From assembly GCA_947247005.1 (NCBI GenBank), contig OX365955.1, positions 37,737,822 to 37,801,821 on the forward strand: a stretch of DNA of 64,000 nucleotides, written 5' to 3'. The notes under the pieces were generated by a model, which worked only from the letters and a program-made list of their open reading frames with translations, ran no database searches and was not told the origin of the DNA. Both the position numbers and the translations under genes were made by a program. Below, piece after piece: positions 25,701-37,700 of the stretch (the stretch's first letter is position 1; every line of letters begins with the position of its first letter). Source of the stretch: Spisula solida. Lineage: Eukaryota > Mollusca > Bivalvia > Venerida > Mactridae.

Positions 25701-28700
25701 AGTACCTAGCGTTGTCGCACGTATGCTACCAGGCCTTGCACGGTCTCTGACAGACCCAGTAATGTTGAACCGGTTCACAAGATTATGAATAGTCTGCCTA
25801 GAGCAGCCAAAATGGGGTGCAACGTTGTTTACCCTGAGCATACCAATAGCTTGGTTCCTTTCATCTTCAGAAAGACGTGGCATCGCTAAATGCAACAAAA
25901 ATACCTTTTTATTATCTGTGCTGTGTAAAACCTGTACGTGACACGCCTGTTCCTGTGCACGTGCAAAGCGTGGAATACGTTTTTCAGGTTTGGACGCATG
26001 AATAGACGCGGGATTTGTAATAAAATTGCATAATCGTAATCCGCATTAAAAACATGATAATCATGTTTTAAACTTACAATGACGTGTTTGCTAACAAAAG
26101 AGATATTTAAATAAATAAAGTGTAAAGTTTTCATTTTGGGTCAGTGTAGATTCAAGTATTGTCTGTGTGATATCAGGTGACCGGTATGCTGAGAAAGTAG
26201 CCGTCACATAGGCCTAATTGACTTTGTGTAGCTCTTTTAATTCAGGTGGAACTGTCAAAGTTAATCACTCAAATTGAACATTTTATAGTACAGAGACTTT
26301 GACACGACTCTCGACCTTCTATTAGCATATTTTAACATCTGATGAATTATCTATATTTATAACCCCGGTTGTATGTTTTCATAGCAGACATATCACAAAG
26401 ACGCTCGAGGTGTAATACCAACACCAATCTAAAAGGACCGATATTGCATGATTTACTCGTGGAAATTTATATATTCAACACAAGAACCTTGTAATATATT
26501 CATGCATAAAGGTGAGGATCAGGTCAAATTCTCTGTGCTATATAATGAATCAAAATGTTGGGTATAGCTTGCTACGCCTGTGTAAATACTTTACTTGTCA
26601 GAAGAAATACATAATGTGCAGTAATGTCATTTCATCAATGGTATGTGTTTGTAAAGAGAGATACAGTTATTGATTATATTTGCTAGACATTTTCATGAAA
26701 GTTTATGTTGGTTTAACACTGTAGTCTTATTCTTATGTTATATGTGAACTTGTTTGATGTATGGTATGATTGTTTGCAAGTAAGATTCATGTATTATATC
26801 GTATCATTCAATGTACCGGTTATAGTGAAATTCCAAACTTTCTAGCTCCAATTCTGTTTATGGTGGAGTTTTTCTATCTTAAATAATCAAGAATATGTCA
26901 TAATTTGGCATTCACTATTTGTCCCCTATCTGATTCGTTAGCGCTATTCTTACCCTATCTGGTTAGTTCATTAATAAATATAACTAGGTGTTTCGGCCCT
27001 TTTGCTGTTGATAATCAACTTTCTGTATATTTGACTGACTTTGATATTACTTCCTCTTCTGAATAATCATAACTAAAATTATATTTAAGGCAATTGTATA
27101 GTTCAATTTTGAACTCTGAGCCATGACCTATCCGACTAGTCCATCTTGGCGGGTAGACTATCATTTTTTACGCCCGGAGCGCATTTTTTAATGATATGAT
27201 TCTTACAGATATCTGTTTATAATCAGATTACAGTTTAGTGCAGTTGGCAACGTTTAGAATTTCTAACTCAGAAGTCGGCGGTACGATTCCCGATTCGCTC
27301 ATTTTTTAATTAGTTGTTTTATGTTATCTGAATGGATTGTAAGTTAAAGATTTTGTTTATATTTTTAATTTATCCATTGAAAGGTGTCGATTCAATATAT
27401 TTATTATTTTCACTCATTTCGATCGTTGGTGTATTTCGAGCTTACCGACATCCTAAATATTACAAGCTATAGAACGGAGAATATGACATGATCCTGACCT
27501 TTATGCATGAATATATTACAAGGTTCTTGCGTTGAATACATAAATTTCCGTGAGCAAATCGTGCAAAATCGGTCCTTTAGATTTGTTTTGGTATTACACC
27601 TTTGTCTTTGTGATACTCCCCACTTATGAAAACACGCTACCGGCGATAAATATAGACAATGAATCGAATGTGAAATTATGCTAATAGAAGTTTCGAGAGT
27701 CGTGTCAAATTCACTGGACTATACTTGCGTGGAATATATCACTTTCTGCGAGAAAGTCATGCCTTACTGATTAGTGTTTATAGTCCACCTCGTACACATT
27801 GGTAATACTCTACGCTTATGAAAACGTAAGCTGAAATTAAGTTATAGACAGGACATCAACTGTTAAATTATGCTAATGGAACGTTTGTGGACCAGGTTAA
27901 TATGTTCACACTAAACTTATTAGTTCAAGGTTAATAATTTTAGATATCATTACATAATTATGTCAGGTTCCAAACCTGTTCACAATATGTTAGCAGCTGT
28001 ATACAATCCTACCAGGGATACCTGACAGTGACGTCACATTGGGCATGTTCGTAGCGTCTGTTCCGCACACTGTGCGGGATGTTCTACTCCGAACAACTTA
28101 CGAACAAAACGGAACTGTCCTGCACAGTGTGCCGAATGTTCTACTCCAAAACACCTTACGAACAAAACGGAACAAAAAGTAAAATGTTTAAGACAACCAA
28201 AATTGTAGTTGCAGCCGTAATATTTGAGAAAAAATATGCATAACGATATATTTGAATGTGACTGTTTGCCCGCAATGCCCCATAATTGGAAAATAAATTT
28301 ATTATATTCTATTTTATGACACAAGCGACCATTGTTCTTGCTGTAATCACGTGACTGTTCTGGCTGCACCACCTCTGTGGCGGGCACAGAAAGAACATGT
28401 TCCGAACAGTGTTCCGGTTTGTTCGTAAGTGTGTTCCACTGTCCGGAATGTGCGGAACAGCGTTCCGAACAGGCCCATTGTGTTTACAATCCAATGTTTA
28501 CTTTATACATTGTTCTACAAAAATGTGGATTATCATTATATGTCTTTACCTATATTCTACGTCACATCGTAGCCGAGAGGATAACGGGCTGTGTTAGTAG
28601 ATGAAAGGTACCGAGTTCGAGCCCCGTCAGCGTAACTTTTTCCCCACTCGTTACTACCCGTATTCTGCTATTGAATACGAAGTATGTGTGAAAAATTAAT

Positions 28701-31700
28701 TGAATGGCTCGGAACACGTTTAAAATTATGTTAGTGTTTCTTTGAAGAATAATGAGAAAGCAACATCAGTTCTGTTCTAAACGTGTTTTAGAGATTACGT
28801 GAATGTTAAGAGCTTTTATTAATCATAAGAAAAAAGAATATGGACCAATGCATTATTGTATTAAATTATTTATTTTGCTTCCCGTATATTATTAAAAAAT
28901 TACATTTTGATATAATGTCTACAACCAGCTTTGAACTTGGATCGCCTGTGTGAGAAGCAGCCAACACATCCACAGGACCATTCCTTGCTTCCATTTTACA
29001 ATTGATGAGGACTTACCTCTATCTAATATAATCATAAATCCGTTTGGGATATACCCTGCTTATTTATAGATTGTTGACAAAGTGACGTCACTGTCAAAAA
29101 TTGTTGGTCGGATAGTAGTTCAGTCAGGGTAGCATTATTAGCAGGGTACACGAAGACACACAAGGTGTAATATCAACACAAATTTAAGAACTGATACTGC
29201 ATAATTTACTTGCCGACATTTATATATTCAATGCAAGAACCTTGTAATATATTCATGCATAAAGGTCAGGATCAGGTCAATTTCACTGGGCTATAGTATG
29301 TTTGGTTAAAACCAAGAACCTTGTTGTTGACACAATTGTACATAAAACATTCAAGCAGACATCATAATATAAAAAGTTATGCAGTTTGTATCACAGGTAA
29401 CTGTGGTTTGTATACTCCTAAATATAACTTATGATGTTGCATACTCCTATAGATATTCAGAATGGTAAATAATGATAAGAGTATTTTGTTTTTGTTTCGG
29501 AATTAGTTGTGTTGGAGCTATAACTGATGACCCTCGTTTATGTTTGTGTGTCAGAAATTTATTTGATATAAATATGTACGGAATATACATGTGTCGGAGA
29601 TAAATAATGTTGCGTAATACCAGCAGTCATTTATGTGTTGTATGTGTCTCTCATACCCTCGTGTTGATGGATAACATCAGGAATGAGGTGTCGAGAGTGA
29701 TTAATATAAGTTGGAAAAATTTTTTTCACAATCGACCTTAAATAAATTAGTATAAACTATTGTATGTGTTGAACTGAAGGATAGGCTGTGTTAAATTGTT
29801 CACATTAGATGTATGGTATTGTATTAGCTGTGTATGCTGGTATGATGATTACAGTATATGATGATATGTGTGTTTATGTTGTTAAGGCTGTATACCATGG
29901 TATTATATATGTATGACAATATGTTGTTATGTTAGGTATGTATGATATTCGTCTTTTTGACAGGGGTGACTTTCATGCAGTTAGCATTTTATATATTGTT
30001 CTTTTTTATGCTTTTCATGCTCTGCTGAGTCTGTCGATCGCTCATTCCCTGTCCAAGCTCTTATAGAGGATCTTACATACAAGTTTTATTAAATGAGTGG
30101 ACAAAATAATATTTGCCAAGTGTCATATCGTTTTTATCGACAAGTTTAATAAAACATGTATGTATTGAGCATGAATGTAAGATTCTATTTATCGCATAAC
30201 CTTAGAGAACGCTCATTATCATTCATAATGATGACGTACACTGCATAGGTTTCAGATAAAATTTAGCAGTACAATGAGCGCGATGTCATGGCGACGTTGG
30301 TATTATCCTGATGTCATGAGCTGATCAAGGCATGAATTGGCTTATGTCACGTCAGGCTAATTAGAATATTTACTGCACACTCGGGGAGTGCCAAACGGTA
30401 TTTCCGGCACTGCTTTACGGCACTGCTGGACCACAGGTTATGTAATGAATTATGTCTGAGCTGTTGTTATTATGTTTATGTATGATGGTACATGTATATT
30501 CTAGATGTAGAGGAGGATGACAGTGAGGCAGTGATAGAATTACGTACCAGAGTGGAACAACTGGAAGCTGAAATAAAGGTAGGAAATAAATGTTTATAGC
30601 GGACTATACGTTGGGCAAAGCCCAACGGATTAGATCCGGTTTACGGCAACACCTGTGCACGTGGTTTGGTCAGAGTTTGAATTCACTAATGGATCTAAAA
30701 ATTTGTGTTAAAATCCCGCACTGAAGCAAAGATACTAGAAAATGGCTGCCAATAGAATAACAAAAAAAAATTAAAATGCGATATTCGGCAGCTCATAAAT
30801 TTTCTTTTATTTTTTAATGATGTTTAAAAATATTCCAAAAACTATTGTAGGCCCCCGTCTAGAAAAGAAAAGATAATAATTATCAAAAAAAAGGCAGCCA
30901 TTTTTTTGCCCGTTTTGGAAGGAAATTTTAACATTTTCAGTGCATAAACGATGCTACAAACTGTTATGAGACACATGATTACTCTGAGATAACGAAGTAA
31001 GTCGAGCGGGAATCGTTCATATGCGCGAAATATCAACCAATCTAAAGAAAATCTAATGAAAAAGACACTAGTTTCGGTTATTTCCCATCGCAAAGTTTGC
31101 AATACAATTAATTAAAGTCCGTTTCTGGTATTTACGTATCTGGACTGGACGGTGATAATCCACATCGTAGTTGTAGGTTATTGTAAAGAAAGTAAAACAA
31201 ATGCATTTTCGTAATTCCTCGCCGAGATGTAATTAAAAAATCCCTCCAAAATCGTCAAAAAATATTCGCGGGATAAAGGTCGCGAAAACTAATTACATGT
31301 TGTTGTTGTCGTTATTGGATACAATAAAACCCGTAATTTTCCGTCTAAATCTCTTTTATGTTGTGACGATTTGCAGGGCTTATTTAACAAAAAAAGGTGA
31401 TTAAGATTAAAGATGTTTGATATTTAATCATAAAATGATTAATTGAAATGAAAATAGCCTTTTCTTTTGAACAAAAGTACTATCTGGTATGCTCATGCAA
31501 CCCATTAAAAAAAAGATAAAATATCAAATAAGGCCTATTTGAAATCAGTTGTTATCTGTGTTTATATCTAATTTATCATTTTTAAATTAGTTACCCCTGA
31601 ACACGGATATACACAGAATCCAGATTCGTAACTTCAATTTTTTGTGAAGTTATGCATCACCAAAAAATCCAGTACTAGATGAGCATGTTACAAATAATGT

Positions 31701-34700
31701 GGGACAACTGACATAGTCCGCTACATATGCTGTGCATTAGTTCATATTAATAATTATGTTTATTAAGCTGAAATAAAGGTAGGAAATTAATGTGTTTAAT
31801 AATTATGTTTATTGAGCTGAAATAAAAGTAGGAAATAATTGTTTGAATAATTATGTTTATTAAGCTGAAATAAAGGTAGGAAATAAATGTTTATAATAAT
31901 TATGTTTATTGAGCTGAAATAAAGGTAGAAAATAAATGTTTATAATAATCATGTTTATTGAGCTGAAATAAAGGTAGGAAATAAATGTTTGTAATAATTA
32001 TGTTTATGAAGGTGAAATAAAGGTAGGAAATAAATGTTTGTAATAAAATTATGTTTATGAAGCTGAAATAAAGGTAGGAAATAAATGTTTATAATAATTA
32101 TGTTTATTATTAATAAACTTCATGTATAATCAACCTCCTGTATAAAACCTTATTATTTGCTTTTGATAAGAAAATAATGAATAGCCTCTACTGGGTCCAG
32201 TCAGGTAAGATGCGTTGGCTAGCATAATTTCTAAATATTTGGCCTTGGTTTACTACATTATTAAAGTTTTCTGGTTTTAAAGAAATAAAATGTGGACCAT
32301 AATGAAAATTGGTTTGCCCATTATGTTATCCACAAAAAATAAAGACGTTATTAAATTCTGGTTGCGAAATTCTGGTTACGAAATTCTGGTTTGCGAAATA
32401 TTTTTTAAATATACTATTATAGTTTACGTATTACCCTTTATTCAGTGAAGGTAAAAAGAGACATATATATATAATGTTTATATATACAATAAACTGTCAG
32501 AAATTAACTTTTATTATAGATCTACATTGCTGAATTATTTTATAGGATTTTGAAAAAGCATATATAAAAATACAAAAGTGTTATTATCGAAGTATTTTCA
32601 TCTATAGGATTTTGTGAAATCAAAGTTGGAACTGAAACACATGCTAAATTATTTTATAGGGTTTTGAGAAATCGAAGTTAGAACTGGAACAAATATACTA
32701 AATTATTTTATAGGATTTTGAGAAATCGAAGTTAGAACTGGAACAAATGCGAGACAATGTACCTGGTGATGATGATCAACAAGAAATCTGTGATAACATA
32801 CAATTCTATAATGATAACATTGATGGTTATTCTACAGAATTAACAACATTAAAAGGTAACTGTTTGTTGATATTCTTAGTTAGTTAAATACAGTGTATCC
32901 TCACTTACAGACCACCTAAGTTATCAAACCACTTCAACAACAATACCTTCTCAATACTTCTTAGCTCCACTTTTCGAGAAAAAAGTCGAGCTTTTGTTGT
33001 TACGGGATTGTCTGCATCTGTGTTGGTTAAGTTTATTGTCAGAGTCATTTTCTTAAAGTCTATCAGAGGTAACAACTTGAAACTCAACATAGTTAATCAC
33101 CATCACATGGGGAGTCCATACTGGCAAGCCTGTTAACCCTGTGACCTTTATTTATGGAGTTATTTGCCCTTGTTTGGACTTAGTACATAGAAATAGTGGC
33201 AAATTTTACACATAAACTGAATTTCTCAAACTCTATCAAAGCTTTCAATTTGAAAGGCAATACACTTGTGAAATGTGATGACCTACATCTACTGAGGGAA
33301 GGAAACAAATCTATCCAGCATTTTATAAGAGTTATTCCCCTGTCATTTTCTCAAAGACTATCAAAGGTATCCACTTGAAACTCAACATTGTTATTCACCA
33401 TTACAAAGGGAGTCTATACTGGTAAGGATGGTAACCCTGTGACCTATATTTATGAGTCATGTGCCCTTGTTATACTTAGCATTTACAGATGAGCAAGACT
33501 ACTATCAAGTGCGAGAAACACGCATCAAGCATGCATAGCGGGTGCTCTTGTTATATATTACAAAGTCTGTTTTGCACTGTTTTGCTTGCTTTTTATCTTC
33601 AACTCAAACAAGTCCAGGGTCTCAGGACTGGTGTGGTCTTATTAGTGAGGTGTAACTGTACATTGTATGTAAGGATTTATGTTTTCAGAGTTTCTTCAAA
33701 AACATTGTCTGATTGACTTATCTGGGTTACCTCTATTGACTTTGTATAGATATTTCTTACCTGTTTCTTCGGTAAATCTGTCATAGCGACTAATACAAGA
33801 ATACTAGATGAGGGTTTTTACCTGTGACATATCATTGATGATGTAGAAGTGTAAAAGTTTACTACTGTAAAATCACATATTTTCAAGGGTATTAAATTTT
33901 TCGTGGGGTACTTCCCGCTAATGAAAACATGCAACTTGGATTACAAATATAGATAATATTTCAGCTGCTAAATTATGCTAATAGAAGGTCGAGAATCATG
34001 TCAAATTCTCTGTACTATATAATAGGAAATAATCACTGTATATAACTATAGCAGGTATACTTTATGACCTTTTTACACACTTCGGTCATTTCTTTCTGCA
34101 GAGCAACTTGCGACACTTTGCCCTATACAGAGATATAAGATGGACGAAGAGAAACTTGCAGCTGAAAGGAAGATCGAAGAGGAGCGAGCGAGAGAAGAAA
34201 TGAAGAAAAAGATGGAAGAACAAAAACTGGAAAGGAAAGAAAAGAGAATACGAGTGATTGGTGAACTGGTTCAAACTGAGAAAGATTTCCTGACCTCTTT
34301 AAACTTGATTATGGAGACATTTTTAAGTCCTACTGCTGAAAAGGTAAGAGAATACACTGGTAAGACATGAAGTCATGTTTTTAGGAGAGGTTTTAAAAAA
34401 TGCCTAGCATAGCCTTTATTTGCCAGTCAGCTTTCTGCTGAAATATGGCAGAAAACTTGTAAAAAACCATTAGATCTAGAACTTTAATAATTGTCCTGGA
34501 GCATGATATAGTTCAAGGTTCGCACAGGCCTTGAAAAGTCCTTGAATTTGGTTCTAACCTCGAAAAGTACTTGAAATTAGTGCTGCCTTGAAAATTGCCA
34601 AAATGGTTCTTGAATTTAACTTAAAGTCCTTGAATTCGGGCAAACAGCCGTGAAAAATATCCATAACAGTGTATGGATGTTGTCAAAATGGCACATTATC

Positions 34701-37700
34701 TGTGTAAAAAATGTAAATAAACACTCTTTGTCTCAAAAATTAAAAGTACATAAATGTATGGCTGAGAATGTCACTGATATATTATGAATTTAGTGCAATC
34801 GGGTATCTTGTTGCAATCTTGTGTATGAAGTCACTAGAAATAGTGTATAAAATGACAGCGCATAATGGCATTTTCGTACAATTTAACCTCTTTAAATGTT
34901 TGGAAAACGCCTTGAAAATACCTATTTTACTTTTAAAAGTCCTTGAATTTGGGTGTGAGAATTTTGTATGAACCATGTAGTTGTTCTCTATAAAGATTTG
35001 TAACCAAGTTAGAAATTTTAAAAAAGTTATTACGATAGATTGGGTTGATAAGATGTTGGTGTGTAGGAAGATGAGTGGGGCCAAATTTGTTAATATATTG
35101 AATTCAAAATTATTTGCTGCCTTACTGTTCCTTGTTAAAGCATCGAGAAGTTGATGTGGAACATTTATTTGGTAACATTGAAGAAGTCGCTGATGTTTCT
35201 CAGAAGTTACTGACAAAATTGGAAGATGCAACAAATGGCAAAGATTTCTCGGAACAAGTTATAGGTCTGTTTACAGTTTATAAAAACCTGTTGATTTTGT
35301 GCATATGGTACATACTATGGATTGTTATTAGAGATATAAACGGTTCTCCTACCATAACATTAACTGGCACCCACATTAACTGGTGTGAAGCCAGGCTTGA
35401 ATTTATGTTACACACACACAAGCTTTATATTCCTTATGATTGGTGGGACTTTAAATTTTGGACTTTAATGTCATTTTGGCCATATTTTATTTCTACTTTT
35501 CAAAATAATGTTAAGCATGTGTGTATGTCCTTATTGCTGGCTACACCCCTGCGTAATGTGCTTTCTTTTTCAAATACTTGGTAAGTCATTGCAAACTTGA
35601 CAAATTCACAGAGCTTACCTGTTACAGTTTTGAACGACCATATTGTCTAAAATTATTATCTAAACTTTTTGTTGAACATTTTCAGGTAGCTGTTTTATTG
35701 GTCTGGCTGAAGACATGAAGAACGTATATGCTCCCTATTGTAGAAACCATGATGATGTCATTATGTTGATAGAAAAGGTACTATTAATATCATATATATA
35801 TACCAGTACTTGTGGGTAAAAATATGCAAGTTAATTGTTGGTAAAATGCTTGTGGATACCCAGTGAATCGAAATGTTTGGGATTTTCGATAAAAAACCAA
35901 CTTCTGGATGAAGCTCAAACTATTATGGTTGTTGTCATGGAAGTGAAAGAATATGTATTGAATTATCAGTGAGGTTTTGTTGTGCTGCTGTTACTATGTT
36001 GGAGAAGAGTTATGGGTCTTGCAGGGCTCGATACTAACACTGGTCCGCTGGTCCGAGACCAGTGAAAATCCAGAAGGACCAGAGAAAATTCTGGAGGACC
36101 AGTAACAGTCCTATTTACAAATTGGGCGCTTTTGCCCTGTCGGACCAGTGGCCAAAATAGTTAGTGTCTAGGCCTGTCTTGTTAGAAAATTTGGATTTCA
36201 CCATGATGGTCCTTCTCAAACGTAATGAAGTTCCACTTTTTGTAAATCAATTTCAGTCCCCCATAAACCCCCTCAGTAATGCTGGTCTACATGTAGAGTT
36301 GTAGACGATGGAGGCTTGAATATGCATATCCTGTAGCTATGACTTATTTACTTGCTATAGGCATGCATCCTTCATCGGTGCTTCCATGCTGTGAGGTCAA
36401 ACAATATTAACATGTCTTCATCGACACTGACTTTCATACATGTTGTGGTGTCTTGATTCTGAACAATAGAGCTGATAATGTTTATAACAATTTGAAAAGA
36501 CAGTTGCCCTTGAAATTTTTACAGCCAAGTTATACTGTATGTGAGACGTTATTATGCCCCCCATCTTTGATGAGGGGGTATATTGCTTGGCACACATCAG
36601 TCGGTCTGTCGGTAGACCAAATGGTTTCCTTCAATAACTCAAGAACGCTTTGTCCTAGGATCTTCAAACTTTACATGGAGATCAGTCATCAACAGTAGTT
36701 GACCCCTATTGATTTTGAGGTCAGTAGGTCAAAGGTCAAAGCCACTATGAATTTGTCCATTTCTGACTATTTAGCTGCCATGGGGGCATACATGTTTAAC
36801 AAACATCTCTTGTTATTTTCAGTATAACCAGAACAGTGACATCAAGACATACTTAGAGAAACTGTTAGACAAATTAAGAGAACGACATGTTGTGTTTGAT
36901 CTTGAAGCACTGTTGATAAAACCTGTACAACGAATACTTAAATATCCACTACTGCTGAATGAACTAATCAAGGTATTTAGAATCAGAGTAAACTATTGCT
37001 TTGTATTTTAAGCGCAAGTTTTGAGAATCATTTAAAATCACTGAGTTTCGTAGGTATTAAATCATGGATTTTGGTAAAATTCTTTTTTGTGGGCTCCTAA
37101 ATTCATGGATTACAAAACATTAAAGAGTAAACCCTAGTTCATTATTTGAGAGGTTGATTAATCGCGGGGACTAGGTTTCATGGTTGAAATCAATGAAAAT
37201 TTAAAACCTACGAAAAATGAGAATTTTACAGTTACTGATGAATTTGATATGGAATTAGAATTCAATTTGGCTTCAATTGGAATGAATTGAAACCATCAGA
37301 ACATCAAATTTGAAAGCATTGATAAAATGTTAATTTAGAAATTAATTATGTGTGAATGTGTAGATGTATATACATAGCATATTTTTCAGTCGACAGAGGA
37401 CTCTCATCCAGATAAGAAAGAAATCCTGTTTGCTATCGGTGCCATGACTGATGTAGCTACTGCTATCAATGAGTACAAGAGACGTAAAGATTTAGGTAAA
37501 TAATGCAGTATTCACTGATGTATTTCCCTCAAAGTCCGAGGTCATTGGCCAATTAGACAGGGATGAAACTGAATGACCATGAGCTTACGACTGTTTCAGT
37601 TGATCGCAAACAACAACACTGATTAATGTATATTGTATTGTGTTATCATGAACTCTATATTTACTTGGGTATTTACTAATTTAAAAGCAATACCAATATG

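Noticed and set aside
35265..35584. Readthrough of exon 7 to a stop, about 107 extra residues
   Set aside because: The next exon continues the DH domain in the right phase. The extension has no similarity to DH sequence.
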